Source of the DNA: Robiginitomaculum sp.
GTDB lineage: Bacteria > Pseudomonadota > Alphaproteobacteria > Caulobacterales > Maricaulaceae
Direction: 5' to 3'
NCBI GenBank assembly: GCA_015485155.1
Contig: WFUF01000014.1
Span: 1-64,000 of the forward strand
Length of the DNA: 64,000 nucleotides
Both the position numbers and the translations under genes were made by a program. The notes under the pieces are model-generated. The model was not told the origin of the DNA. It did no database searches and saw nothing but the letters and a program-made list of their open reading frames with translations. Shown piece after piece: positions 8,458-17,867 of the stretch (positions within the stretch are counted from its first letter, which is position 1; every line of letters starts with the position of its first letter).

Positions 8458-9377
8458 AAGGCCTTACCCTTATCAGGAAATGTTTTGCGCCAGTGCCGGG
8501 CTATTTCAATGCGCTGACACACCCAGACATCATTTTGAGCCAGCACATGACGTAAAAAACGCTCCAGCCCGGCCAGTCGCCCCGGCCTGCCAATAATCCG
8601 GCAGTGCAGGCCAATGGATAGCATTTTAGGCGAATTTGTGCCTTCGGCATAAAGCACATCAAAAGCATCGCGAACGTAAGAGAAAAACTGCTCGCCAGTA
8701 TGAAACCCCTGGGCGGTACAAAACCGCATATCATTGGTGTCCAGTGTGTAGGGCACGACCAAATGCGAAGAAGCTTCTTGCGTTGACCAAAAAGGCAGAT
8801 CATCAGAATAATCATCAGAATCATACAAAAACCCGCCCTCTTCAGCGACCAGACATCTGGTGTTGGCCGAGGTGCGCCCGGTATACCAGCCAAGAGGGCG
8901 GCTTCCCGTAAGTTCGCAATGCAGGGCAATGGCTTGCTGCATATGCTGTTTTTCTATTGCTTTTGGCACGTCTTGATAATTGATCCAGCGCAGACCATGG
9001 CAGGCAATTTCATGGCCTGCCTCTAAAAAGGCCTCGGTAACAAGAGGGTTCATTTGCAAGGCTTTGGTAACGCCAAAAATGGTCAGTGGCACCTGATATT
9101 TTTCAAACAATCGCAACACCCGCCACACACCGGCGCGGCTGCCATATTCATAAAGTGATTCCATGCTCATATGCCGATCGCCAATTACCGGCTGTGCGCC
9201 AATGATTTCAGAGAGAAAAACCTCTGCACCATCATCGCCATTTAGTACGCAGTTTTCTGCTCCTTCTTCGTAGTTGAGCACAAATTGCACAGCGATTTTT
9301 GCAGATCCCGGCCATTTGGGGTGGGGGGGATTACAGCCGTATCCGACCATTTCGCGTGATTTTAGATTTTTATTCAC
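8454..9377 (-). CDS. puuE: Allantoinase PuuE (polysaccharide-deacetylase fold)
   Basis: This enzyme opens allantoin to allantoate. The 307 aa sequence is of the PuuE type, from the NodB/polysaccharide deacetylase superfamily, not the amidohydrolase allantoinase. It begins near MVGYGCNPPHPKWPG, a hallmark of PuuE, and carries EVGHEIACHG-like metal-site residues (AGHEIACHGLRW). The start is a GTG at 9377 with GGAATT-like purines upstream. It leads the minus-strand trio puuE-uraD-alc, with its start 82 bp from the oppositely directed uraH, so the two operons share one control region. Confidence 0.93.
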   Translation of the reverse strand: MNKNLKSREMVGYGCNPPHPKWPGSAKIAVQFVLNYEEGAENCVLNGDDGAEVFLSEIIGAQPVIGDRHMSMESLYEYGSRAGVWRVLRLFEKYQVPLTIFGVTKALQMNPLVTEAFLEAGHEIACHGLRWINYQDVPKAIEKQHMQQAIALHCELTGSRPLGWYTGRTSANTRCLVAEEGGFLYDSDDYSDDLPFWSTQEASSHLVVPYTLDTNDMRFCTAQGFHTGEQFFSYVRDAFDVLYAEGTNSPKMLSIGLHCRIIGRPGRLAGLERFLRHVLAQNDVWVCQRIEIARHWRKTFPDKGKAL

Positions 9378-9459
9378 CGGAATTCCCTATTGCATTGCTT
9401 TAGAGTATCAATATAGCCAACAAGGCCAATTGCAAATAAAACAGAACAGAAGGCAGAAT
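9378..9459. promoter_or_regulatory. Divergent promoter region of the purine-catabolic operons
   Basis: The 82 bp between the puuE and uraH starts must hold the promoters for both arms unless transcription reads in. Towards uraH, TTGCAT (9390) and TATAGC (9412) are spaced 16 bp, a plausible sigma-70 pair. An ATTGCA and its near inverse TTGCAA (about 9389 and 9430) could form a regulator site. No regulator gene lies adjacent. This is based on motif inspection only. Confidence 0.35.
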
Positions 9460-9801
9460 ATGAGTGGACTGACAACCCATGTTTTAGACACCGCAGAAGG
9501 CATTCCGGCACAAGGGGTAAGACTTTGCCTGTATCGGGACTCGGATAATCTGCCACTGGGTGAATTTGAAACCAATTCCGACGGCCGCTGCGACCAGCCA
9601 TTGCTGGAGACTGCGCAGGCCGGTGTATACCGGCTGGAGTTTTTTGTTGCAGATTATTTTCGCGGCCGGGGACACAAGCTCTCCGAGCCGCCATTTTTGG
9701 ACAGAATCATTATTCGCTTTGGCATAGCTGACCCCAATATGCATACCCATGTGCCGCTATTGGTTTCACCCTTTGCCTATTCCACCTATCGCGGTAGCTG
9801 A
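9460..9801 (+). CDS. uraH: 5-hydroxyisourate hydrolase
   Basis: This transthyretin-like enzyme hydrolyses 5-hydroxyisourate, the unstable product of urate oxidation, to OHCU. The 113 aa protein has the family's N-terminal motif LTTHVLDTAEGIPAQGV and ends exactly in the signature tetrapeptide YRGS. A conserved His lies in HTHVPLLVSPFAYSTY. ATG at 9460 follows a GAAGGCAG Shine-Dalgarno-like stretch. It heads the plus-strand operon and ends 6 bp before xdhA. Confidence 0.95.
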   Translation: MSGLTTHVLDTAEGIPAQGVRLCLYRDSDNLPLGEFETNSDGRCDQPLLETAQAGVYRLEFFVADYFRGRGHKLSEPPFLDRIIIRFGIADPNMHTHVPLLVSPFAYSTYRGS

Positions 9802-9807
9802 CCCGTT

Positions 9808-11232
9808 ATGGTTGAGGATAATTCCATCCGCTTCCTGCTCAATGGGCAGATCGTATGTGTAACACCAGATGATCCGCATATGAGCCTGTTGCAATACATC
9901 CGCGAACAGGCGGCTCTTTGTGGCACCAAGGAGGGCTGTGCCGAAGGTGATTGCGGGGCCTGCACTTTGGTTGTCGGTAAAATAATAGATGGAGAAATTA
10001 AATACCGGGCGCTTAATGCCTGTATCTTGTTGTTGGCGCAAATTCATGGCTGTGAGGTGATAACGGTTGAAGGATTACAGGGCGAAGACGGCGCCTTGCA
10101 CCCGGTACAGCAGGCATTGGTGGAATTTCATGGCTCGCAGTGCGGCTTTTGCACGCCGGGCTTTGTGATGTCGCTCTATGCCCATTATCGCAACCAATTA
10201 CCTAATGACAGGCAGAGCCTGAAAATCGCTCTGGCCGGGAATTTGTGCAGGTGTACTGGTTATGGGCCGATAATTGCTGCCGGGCAGGCCATGTACGGTT
10301 ATCCAAAGCCCGTTGAACCTGATAGTTTGAAGATCTTGCAGACAATAACCGGAACACCGCAACAAGATGAGCGGCTATTTGCCCCGACAACAGAAACGGA
10401 TTTGCAAGAATTATTGCAAAAATACCCCGATGCTGTTTTGTGGGCCGGAGGCACAGATGCCGGATTGTGGCTGAGCAAGCATTTGCAGGATATTTCCAGC
10501 ATTATCCTGCTTGGCAATATTCCAGAGCTTGATTTTATCCGCGATGACGAAAGCGGTCTGCATATTGGTGCCACCATCCGCTATGCTGATGTGATAGAAC
10601 TGTGCGCCGACAAATGGCCGGCAATGGGCGAAGTCATGCGCAGGATCGGTTCCACCCAGATCAGAAATTCCGGCACTATTGGCGGCAATATCGCCAATGG
10701 CTCGCCAATCGGGGACATGGCTCCCATGCTGATTACCATGGATGCCAGACTAAATTTAGCCAGCGCTGAAGGCATTCGTGAAATTCTTTTGGAAAATTAT
10801 TTTCTGGAATATGGCAAACAAGACCTGCGCCCAGGTGAATATATTCACAGTATTTTTATTCCCAAACCCGCCAGGGACATTATTTTTCATGCCTGGAAAA
10901 TTTCAAAACGCTTTGATCAGGATATCTCAGCCGTTTTGGGAGCTTTTTCATATGAGCGCAAAAAGGGCAGAATAAATAATTTGCGCATTGCCTATGGCGG
11001 CATGGCAGCAATACCAAGACGTGCGTTTCTTGCTGAACAAGCTCTTGAGGGCACTTGCGCCGATGATACCAGCATCGCACAGGCATGTCAGGCACTAATT
11101 AGGGACTTTACCCCGCTTGACGACATGCGTGCATCGGCAAAATACCGGGAACAGGTGGCAAAAGCGCTTTTGAACAAGGCCTTTCAGGATAATCCGGTAT
11201 CACTGGCCACGGATAAATATCAATATGAGTGA
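9808..11232 (+). CDS. xdhA: Xanthine dehydrogenase small subunit (FeS/FAD)
   Basis: XdhA carries the two [2Fe-2S] clusters and FAD of the molybdenum enzyme that oxidises hypoxanthine and xanthine to urate, passing electrons to NAD+. The 474 aa sequence shows the plant-ferredoxin-type cluster CGTKEGCAEGDCGAC near residue 40 and the second cluster motif QCGFCTPG with CRCTGYGPI near 110-150. An FAD-binding domain follows (GGTDAGLW; GSTQIRNSGTIGGNIANGSP). It overlaps xdhB by 8 bp. Confidence 0.95.
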   Translation: MVEDNSIRFLLNGQIVCVTPDDPHMSLLQYIREQAALCGTKEGCAEGDCGACTLVVGKIIDGEIKYRALNACILLLAQIHGCEVITVEGLQGEDGALHPVQQALVEFHGSQCGFCTPGFVMSLYAHYRNQLPNDRQSLKIALAGNLCRCTGYGPIIAAGQAMYGYPKPVEPDSLKILQTITGTPQQDERLFAPTTETDLQELLQKYPDAVLWAGGTDAGLWLSKHLQDISSIILLGNIPELDFIRDDESGLHIGATIRYADVIELCADKWPAMGEVMRRIGSTQIRNSGTIGGNIANGSPIGDMAPMLITMDARLNLASAEGIREILLENYFLEYGKQDLRPGEYIHSIFIPKPARDIIFHAWKISKRFDQDISAVLGAFSYERKKGRINNLRIAYGGMAAIPRRAFLAEQALEGTCADDTSIAQACQALIRDFTPLDDMRASAKYREQVAKALLNKAFQDNPVSLATDKYQYE

Positions 11233-13513
11233 ATCTGTTAAAAATGTCGGTCAACCTATGGAGCATGACAGCGCTTTGGCTCATGTAACCGGTCAGGCAC
11301 TCTATGTGGACGATCTGGCAGAGCCTGCTGATATGTTGCATCTGGCCTTTGGGCGCTCCACGCAGGCACATGCGAAAATTTTGTCTATGGATTTGAGCAA
11401 GGTTCGGGACTTTCCCGGTGTAACCGCCGTGTTTTGTGCAAAGGATATTACCGGCAAGAACGATGTCAGCCCAATGGCCGGCGATGATCCATTATTCGCT
11501 GAAGATACCGTCATCTATCACGGACAGGCCCTGTTTGTGGTAGCAGCATCAAGTCAGCGGATTGCCCGTAAAGCAGCCAGACTTGCCAGCATAACCTATC
11601 AGGAATTACCTGCCATTTTAGACATAGCCGCCGCAAGACATGCCAACTCACGTCTGGAAGATACCCAGATAATGAGCGCAGGCAATGCACGGGAGGCCAT
11701 TTTAAGTGCCAGCCATATTGTATCCGGGTGTTTGAATACTGGCGCGCAGGATCATTTTTACCTTGAGGGCCAAATTGCTGTCGCCATTCCCGGTGAAGCG
11801 CAAAGAATAAAAGTTATATCCTCAACCCAGCATCCCTCGGAGGTGCAAGCTGGAATCGCACATGTACTGGCGCGCGCCTCAAACAAAATAACCGTTGAAG
11901 TGCGGCGTATGGGCGGAGGCTTTGGCGGCAAGGAAACCCAGGCTCTGCTTATTGCAGCGGCCGCCGCTTTGGTTGCTGACAAAACCGGACGAGCTGCAAA
12001 ACTGCGTCTGGATCGCGATGATGACATGGCAATGACCGGGAAACGTCACGGCTTTGAAATGAGCTATAGGGCCGCTGTGGATGAGCAGGGAAAAATACTT
12101 GGCATAGAAATGGATCTGGCTTCGGATTGCGGCTGTTCCACGGATCTGTCCCCGGCAATCAATGATCGGGCCATGTTCCATGCGGACAATGCCTATTTCC
12201 TACCCAATATAACCATCCGCTCTGAGCGATTTCGCACCAATAAAGTCTCAGCCACCGCATTTCGCGGGTTTGGCGGGCCACAGGGAATGATGCTGATCGA
12301 GCGGGTTATGGATCATATTGCCTCCGAAATGAAGCTGGATCCCTTAACAGTCAGACAGCGTAATTTCTACAGCAAAGACAATAATATCACGCCCTATGGG
12401 CAACAGGTTCATGACTTTGAAATTCCTGAGCTGGTAGAAGAGCTCGTCAAAACCAGCGATTATAAAACCCGCCGCCAGCAGATATCCAAATGGAACCAGG
12501 GCCAGCAATTAAAAAAGCGTGGGATCAGCCTGACCCCGGTAAAGTTCGGTATTTCCTTTACCACCACCTTTCTTAATCAGGCCGGGGCTTTATTGCATGT
12601 TTATCGTGACGGCTCAGTGGCCTTGAACCATGGCGGCACCGAAATGGGACAGGGCCTGTTTATCAAGGTGGCACAAATTGTCGCCGATGTGTTTGGCTTG
12701 CCGGTAACGGCTATTGAAAATTCGCCCACCACTACCGACAAGGTTCCAAATACCTCGGCCACAGCGGCCTCTTCGGGATCGGATCTAAATGGAATGGCGG
12801 CGTATATTGCTGCTAACACCATACGGGATAGATTGGAAGAACTGATAATATCAAAGCATAATTGCACAAAAGATCAGATAGTGTTTGCAGATGGTCATAT
12901 CTGTTTTCCCGGCGGAAAAATGACATTTGCGGAGCTGGCGGAGCTGGCATATTTGTCCCGGATATCGCTTTCTTCCACCGGGTTTTATGCGACACCTGAT
13001 ATTTTTTATGATCGCAAAACCCATAAGGGCAAGCCGTTTTTATATTATGCCTGCGGTGCGGCAGTTTCAGAAGTGGAAATAGATATAGCCACCGGAGAAA
13101 GCCGGGTATTGCGGGTTGATATTTTGCACTCGACAGGAAAACCCTTAAACCCGGCAATTGACCTGGGTCAGATCGAGGGCGGATTTATACAAGGAATGGG
13201 CTGGCTTACTTCTGAGGAAATTTGCTTTGATGATAAGGGAAAACTTACCACCCATGCGCCATCAACCTATAAAATACCCACAGCAGCAGATCGGCCAGAT
13301 TATTTTAATACTGCCCTGTTTAACAGCAAATACGAGGAGCCTAAAACCATTGGCAGCTCCAAGGCAGTAGGTGAACCGCCGTTTATGCTGGCAATTTCTG
13401 TGCACAGCGCCTTGCGCGCAGCCATTGCCGATGCACGCCAACACAAGGACTTTACCCCCTTAAATGCACCGGCAACTCCTCAGAACATTTTATCAGAATT
13501 GCTGGCAAAATGA
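11225..13513 (+). CDS. xdhB: Xanthine dehydrogenase large subunit (molybdopterin)
   Basis: This is the molybdenum cofactor-binding catalytic subunit, 762 aa, close to the usual bacterial XdhB length. It shows RRMGGGFGGKE (cofactor loop) and TAFRGFGGPQGM, whose Arg contacts purine substrates. A C-terminal KAVGEPPFMLA contains the Glu that acts as catalytic base in the family. It pairs with XdhA and needs XdhC for cofactor sulfuration, encoded immediately after with a 4-bp overlap. Confidence 0.95.
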   Translation: MSESVKNVGQPMEHDSALAHVTGQALYVDDLAEPADMLHLAFGRSTQAHAKILSMDLSKVRDFPGVTAVFCAKDITGKNDVSPMAGDDPLFAEDTVIYHGQALFVVAASSQRIARKAARLASITYQELPAILDIAAARHANSRLEDTQIMSAGNAREAILSASHIVSGCLNTGAQDHFYLEGQIAVAIPGEAQRIKVISSTQHPSEVQAGIAHVLARASNKITVEVRRMGGGFGGKETQALLIAAAAALVADKTGRAAKLRLDRDDDMAMTGKRHGFEMSYRAAVDEQGKILGIEMDLASDCGCSTDLSPAINDRAMFHADNAYFLPNITIRSERFRTNKVSATAFRGFGGPQGMMLIERVMDHIASEMKLDPLTVRQRNFYSKDNNITPYGQQVHDFEIPELVEELVKTSDYKTRRQQISKWNQGQQLKKRGISLTPVKFGISFTTTFLNQAGALLHVYRDGSVALNHGGTEMGQGLFIKVAQIVADVFGLPVTAIENSPTTTDKVPNTSATAASSGSDLNGMAAYIAANTIRDRLEELIISKHNCTKDQIVFADGHICFPGGKMTFAELAELAYLSRISLSSTGFYATPDIFYDRKTHKGKPFLYYACGAAVSEVEIDIATGESRVLRVDILHSTGKPLNPAIDLGQIEGGFIQGMGWLTSEEICFDDKGKLTTHAPSTYKIPTAADRPDYFNTALFNSKYEEPKTIGSSKAVGEPPFMLAISVHSALRAAIADARQHKDFTPLNAPATPQNILSELLAK

Positions 13514-14409
13514 GCCCGCACAACCGTCCGCAAGTGCAAATTACCCTGGTAGAAACACAAGGTTCATCCCCGCGCAATGCCGGGGCAAGAATGTATCTGT
13601 GGGACAACGGACAGTCCGGAACTATTGGCGGCGGCGAGCTGGAATTTCGTGTAAGCGCAATTGCAAGGGATATACTGTTACAAAAAAAAGCGCTGCCAAA
13701 ATTACTGGATTTTCCTCTGGGCCCGGTTCTTGGGCAATGTTGCGGCGGGTTTGTACGGGTACTTATTGAACCAAGTCCTGAAAATATTTCGACAAGCGCG
13801 GACATGGCGGTTTTAACCTGTTTGCAAACTGGCAAAAAAACCTTACAGCCGCAAAGCGGCCCGGCGGGGAAAATTGAAATACTGGACAAAAACCAAAGGG
13901 CCTGCCCAAAGCTAACGGCATTGGATGAATGCAGGTTTGTTCTGGAACAACCGGCCATCAAGCCAAGGCACGTATATATATTTGGTGCGGGGCATATTGG
14001 ATCAGCATTGATCAAAGTTTTAGAGCCAACCGGATTTAAGCTGCACTTGATTGATGGGCGCAAAGACTATGGTGACGATAATTCAGATGACCCGGTGCAA
14101 AGAGCCATAGAAGCCCCGGCTAATGCCCTGTTTGTAATTCTTACCCATTGTCATGATCTTGATTACCAATTGTGCCGGTGTATTTTGCAAAAATCGGGGC
14201 TGCAATTCTGTGGACTGATTGGCTCTGCTACTAAAGGAGCGAGATTTGTCACAAGACTTAAAGCCGATGGGCTTAGCCAGAAACAAATTAGTAAGTTAAC
14301 CTGCCCCTTGGGACTAAGGAATATTGGAAACAAGGATCCAGCAGAAATTGCCATCGCCATAGCCGCGCAATTGTTACAGAAAAGGGAAAATAAAACCGAT
14401 GGAAATTGA
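13510..14409 (+). CDS. xdhC: Xanthine dehydrogenase accessory protein XdhC
   Basis: XdhC binds molybdenum cofactor and promotes its sulfuration and insertion into XdhB. The 299 aa protein has an N-terminal XdhC/CoxI domain (ETQGSSPRNAGARM, IGGGELE, LGQCCGGFV) and a C-terminal Rossmann domain (IFGAGHIGSALIKVL). The conserved cysteine pair sits in GQCCGG. Its ATG overlaps the xdhB stop by 4 bp, and its own end overlaps puuD by 11 bp, an unusually deep overlap in this operon. Confidence 0.93.
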   Translation: MSPHNRPQVQITLVETQGSSPRNAGARMYLWDNGQSGTIGGGELEFRVSAIARDILLQKKALPKLLDFPLGPVLGQCCGGFVRVLIEPSPENISTSADMAVLTCLQTGKKTLQPQSGPAGKIEILDKNQRACPKLTALDECRFVLEQPAIKPRHVYIFGAGHIGSALIKVLEPTGFKLHLIDGRKDYGDDNSDDPVQRAIEAPANALFVILTHCHDLDYQLCRCILQKSGLQFCGLIGSATKGARFVTRLKADGLSQKQISKLTCPLGLRNIGNKDPAEIAIAIAAQLLQKRENKTDGN

Positions 14410-15589
14410 TATTTTACCGTGGGTGTCCATGGCCTTGCGCTGGCTGCATTTAATCGCGGGCATTGCCTGGATAGGATCCAGTTTTTATTTCATATGGCTG
14501 GATAATTCCCTGCGCCCCGAAGCAGACGAAAAACAATCCGGGGTCACTGGTGGCCTGTGGGCAGTGCATGGTGGCGGTTTTTATCACAAAAAGAAATACA
14601 CAATAGCACCGGATCATTTGCCCGACACCTTGCACTGGTTCAAATGGGAGGCTTATGTCACCTGGCTAAGTGGAATTGGATTGCTGGTTCTGCTTTATTA
14701 CTGGCAGGCGGATCTATATTTGATCGACCCGTCAAAAATAGCATTTGGCCAATGGTCTGCTACAGGGTTTGGCCTTGGTATTTTAGCCGCTGGCTGGATT
14801 TTCTATGACGGGACATGTCGTCTCTTTAGCAAAACAAATAGTCTTGTCTCCGGAGGTTTATGGTTTGCGTTCTTGGTGCTTGGCGCATTTGTCTTAACCA
14901 GGGTCTTTACTGATCGCGGCGCCTTTATCCATGTGGGAGCCATGATTGGAACCGCCATGGCTGCCAATGTGTTTTTAATAATTATTCCTAATCAGAAAAA
15001 AGTGGTAGCCTCCATGTTAAATGGCGAGCCGCCCAAGGCAGAATTGTTACGCATGGCCAAACAGCGCAGCGTGCACAACAATTATATGACCTTGCCAGTT
15101 TTGCTGATTATGGTTTCTTCGCACTATCCCAATATAACCGGCCATCCCCTTAACTGGTTGTTGCTGGCGCTTTTATCTTTAAGCGGAATAATTATTCGCC
15201 ATTTTTTCAACCTTCGCCACAAGGACAAGGTTTTATACCCGATATTGCTCGTCGGAATCGGCTTGTTTGTGCTTACCATGATTTTTGCATCATTTAGTGA
15301 TAAAAAGCCAAAACCTGCCTTTAACACGGTGAGCTTTAACGAAGTGCAGGAAATTATTCAACGCAACTGCACAGCCTGCCACAGTGCCAATCCAACCCAT
15401 TCCATTTTTAGAAGTGCTCCGATGGGGCTGGCTCTGGATAGCAGGGAAGACATTGAAAAATATGCCGATGGTATTTACCAAAGAGCGGTAATAAGCAAAA
15501 CCATGCCTATGGGAAAAGACCATAATATGAGCGATGAAGATCGGCAGAAACTGGGCGTGTGGATTGAAAACTTGCGAAATGGGTCATGA
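14399..15589 (+). CDS. puuD: Membrane urate hydroxylase PuuD with cytochrome c domain
   Basis: PuuD oxidises urate to 5-hydroxyisourate at the membrane and sends electrons to the respiratory chain instead of making peroxide. The 396 aa protein has about eight hydrophobic helices, beginning with RWLHLIAGIAWIGSSFYF, and GGGFYHKKKY typical of the family. A C-terminal periplasmic cytochrome c domain carries the haem motif CTACH near residue 325 and a later Met (KTMPMG) as likely axial ligand. It supplies urate oxidase activity in this island; no UaZ or HpxO gene is present. Confidence 0.93.
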   Translation: MEIDILPWVSMALRWLHLIAGIAWIGSSFYFIWLDNSLRPEADEKQSGVTGGLWAVHGGGFYHKKKYTIAPDHLPDTLHWFKWEAYVTWLSGIGLLVLLYYWQADLYLIDPSKIAFGQWSATGFGLGILAAGWIFYDGTCRLFSKTNSLVSGGLWFAFLVLGAFVLTRVFTDRGAFIHVGAMIGTAMAANVFLIIIPNQKKVVASMLNGEPPKAELLRMAKQRSVHNNYMTLPVLLIMVSSHYPNITGHPLNWLLLALLSLSGIIIRHFFNLRHKDKVLYPILLVGIGLFVLTMIFASFSDKKPKPAFNTVSFNEVQEIIQRNCTACHSANPTHSIFRSAPMGLALDSREDIEKYADGIYQRAVISKTMPMGKDHNMSDEDRQKLGVWIENLRNGS

Positions 15590-16080
15590 ATAAAACCATA
15601 GCTGCACAGGCTTTGACCGCCGAAGATTTTGCGCCATTTGGCGATGTTATTGAAGCTGCTGGAGATGCTGTTGTCATAAATCAGGGCCAAACCATACGCT
15701 TTGATGATCTGGCAGAACTGCAATTAACGGGCAAAGGTGGCAAAGCTGCACTTAGTATATTTAGAACCAAACCCTTGCCCCTGCCATTGCTGTTACGGCA
15801 AATGGAGTGCCACCATCTTGGCAGTCAGACTTTTGTGCCCCTGTCTGCAAAACCATGGCTGGTAATAGTTGCCCCCAGGGGTAAATTTGATCAGAATCAA
15901 ATGCGAGCCTTTCTCGCCTCCGGCAAACAGGGGGTGAACTTTCATCCTGGGACATGGCACCATTTCTCATTGGCGCTTGGTGAAATTTGCGAATTTTTGG
16001 TAATTGATCGCAAATCTGAGGAAAGTGATTGCGAACAGGTTGAACTATCCCCGCCAATAGAGGTGACAGGCCTGCCATGA
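15586..16080 (+). CDS. allA: Ureidoglycolate lyase
   Basis: This 164 aa enzyme cleaves ureidoglycolate to glyoxylate and urea, finishing the pathway after Alc. It shows the AllA-family start LTAEDFAPFGDVIE, the central ECHHLGSQTFVPLS-like segment (MECHHLGSQTFVPL), and GVNFHPGTWHHFSLAL near residue 120, which holds conserved His residues. Overlaps of 4 bp with puuD and guaD suggest coupled translation. Confidence 0.94.
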   Translation: MNKTIAAQALTAEDFAPFGDVIEAAGDAVVINQGQTIRFDDLAELQLTGKGGKAALSIFRTKPLPLPLLLRQMECHHLGSQTFVPLSAKPWLVIVAPRGKFDQNQMRAFLASGKQGVNFHPGTWHHFSLALGEICEFLVIDRKSEESDCEQVELSPPIEVTGLP

Positions 16081-17378
16081 GTAATAAAACCGCCCATCGC
16101 GGGCCCATAGCCCATATTACTGAAGACCCGGCACTGGTCGGTCATGAAAAGGCTATTTCCTATTTTGAGGACGGCTGTCTGCTGGTGGAAAATGGTCGGG
16201 TTATAGCTTGTGATGACTGGCAAAGAATCAATCCGGATAATGCCGAATGGGCAATTATCAACCGTGAAAACTCACTGATCCTGCCCGGATTTGTCGACAG
16301 TCATATTCATTTTGCACAAACAGATATTATCGGCGGCTATGGCCGGGACCTGCTGCACTGGTTGCATAAACATGCCTTTCCAATAGAGCAGAAAATTGGT
16401 GCAGATCAGACATATGCCGCAGATACTGCTAAATTCTTTGTCGATGAGTTAATACGAAATGGCACCACTTCGGCATTGGTCTTTGGCACTGTTCACGCCC
16501 ATTCTGCAGATGCAGTATTTCAGGCGGCTTTAGCCAAAAATATGCGCTTGATCGCCGGAAAAGTATTGATGAACCAAAATGCCCCCGAAGAGCTGTGTGA
16601 GCCGATGGCAACAGGGCACGCCAAGACCATAAGCCTGATAGAAAAATGGCAAAATCGAGGGCGTCTGGGATATGCTGTTACCCCGCGATTTGCCCCGACC
16701 AGTTCATTTGAGCAATTAAAAGATGCCGGGACTTTATTGCATGAATATCCCGATGTTCTGCTGCACACCCACCTTTCAGAAAATGCGGGAGAAATAAAAC
16801 TGGTGGCCGAGCTGTTCCCGGGCTGCAAGGACTATCTGGAAGTATATGAGCGGGCCGGACTGGTGGGTGAGCGCTCGGTTTTTGCCCATTGTATTCACTT
16901 GTCTGATGATGAGCGCAAACGAATTGCCAGAGCCGGTGCCAGTATTGCATTTTGCCCTACGTCGAATCTGTTTTTAGGCTCTGGCCTGTTTGATCTTTCA
17001 AAGGCTCGAAACTGCGGGATCAATGTTGGCCTTGGGTCAGATATTGGTGCAGGGACAAGTTTTTCGCTGCTTGATACCCAATTGGAAGCCTATAAAGTCG
17101 GGCAGTTACAGGAAACCCCCTTACATCCGGTAGAGGCATTATACCTGGCCACACTCGGCGGAGCGCGGGCTTTGCATATTGAACAGAAGATCGGGAATTT
17201 TGAATCAGGAAAGGAAGCTGATTTCATTGTGCTGGATCTGGGTGCAACCGAACTGCTGGCCCGGCGCACGCATAATGTTACACAAATAGCTGAGCTTCTG
17301 TTCTGTTTGTCGGTATTGGGCTCAAAACAGGCTGTGGCCGAAACCTGGATAGCCGGAAAAAGCGCTTATAAAAAGTAA
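16077..17378 (+). CDS. guaD: Guanine deaminase
   Basis: GuaD converts guanine to xanthine, feeding XdhAB. The 433 aa amidohydrolase has the zinc motif as GFVDSHIHFAQTD (residues about 71-83), a later HTHLSENAGE, then HCIHLSDDE and GLGSDIGAGTSFS holding the distal metal-site Asp. The HIH in place of the more general HTH is common in guanine deaminases. It is the last gene of the plus-strand purine operon; no purine transporter follows it. Confidence 0.93.
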   Translation: MSNKTAHRGPIAHITEDPALVGHEKAISYFEDGCLLVENGRVIACDDWQRINPDNAEWAIINRENSLILPGFVDSHIHFAQTDIIGGYGRDLLHWLHKHAFPIEQKIGADQTYAADTAKFFVDELIRNGTTSALVFGTVHAHSADAVFQAALAKNMRLIAGKVLMNQNAPEELCEPMATGHAKTISLIEKWQNRGRLGYAVTPRFAPTSSFEQLKDAGTLLHEYPDVLLHTHLSENAGEIKLVAELFPGCKDYLEVYERAGLVGERSVFAHCIHLSDDERKRIARAGASIAFCPTSNLFLGSGLFDLSKARNCGINVGLGSDIGAGTSFSLLDTQLEAYKVGQLQETPLHPVEALYLATLGGARALHIEQKIGNFESGKEADFIVLDLGATELLARRTHNVTQIAELLFCLSVLGSKQAVAETWIAGKSAYKK

Positions 17379-17425
17379 TCAGGCATAAACACCATTTTTT
17401 TACTGATTTGTGCCATCATGTGTGC

Positions 17426-17863
17426 ATGAAACATCCATTGCACTTTATCAATATTGCCCTGATTGGGGTTTTTATCTTTTGCACTGCGCCAGCCATGGCA
17501 GCGCCTTCATCTGGCAGTGAGGATAAAGAATCAAAAATCGACAGCGCCCGCCCAAATTACATTGAATTTCCACAAATGATGTCCACCGTTCTTGATGGAT
17601 ACCGGGTGCAGGGCATGGTGGTGCTGGGATTTGGCTTAGAAATAGAAGACAAAGAGCTGCGCGAGAAAACCAGAAAACTACTGCCGCGCCTGCAAGATAA
17701 ATATACCCGCGAGCTTAACCGCTATGCCGGGACTTTGTATCGCTTTGGCGAATTGCCCGATGCCCAATTGATTTCAAAACGAATGCAGTTTGCAACCGAC
17801 CAGATGCTTGGCGAGGGCAATGCCATATTTCTTATTTCAAACCTTATGGTTAGAGGAAAATAG
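17426..17863 (+). CDS. FliL-like periplasmic/secreted protein
   Basis: The 145 aa product has an N-terminal hydrophobic segment ending in PAMAA, readable as a signal peptide or anchor. The following YIEFPQMMSTVLDGYRVQGM, with conserved acidic -DKEL- and a helix ending LLPRLQDKYTRELNRY, matches the pattern of FliL-family flagellar basal-body proteins. The assignment is by pattern only. ATG at 17426 was chosen over an in-frame TTG at 17408. It lies 47 bp after guaD and convergent with the SDR gene; no other flagellar gene is nearby. Confidence 0.6.
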   Translation: MKHPLHFINIALIGVFIFCTAPAMAAPSSGSEDKESKIDSARPNYIEFPQMMSTVLDGYRVQGMVVLGFGLEIEDKELREKTRKLLPRLQDKYTRELNRYAGTLYRFGELPDAQLISKRMQFATDQMLGEGNAIFLISNLMVRGK

Positions 17864-17867
17864 CCAA

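Noticed and set aside
13452-14063. 203-codon minus-strand frame
   Set aside because: Antisense to xdhC, which has clear family motifs.
17408-17425. Earlier TTG start for the FliL-like gene
   Set aside because: ATG at 17426 gives a normal signal peptide; the extra residues add nothing.
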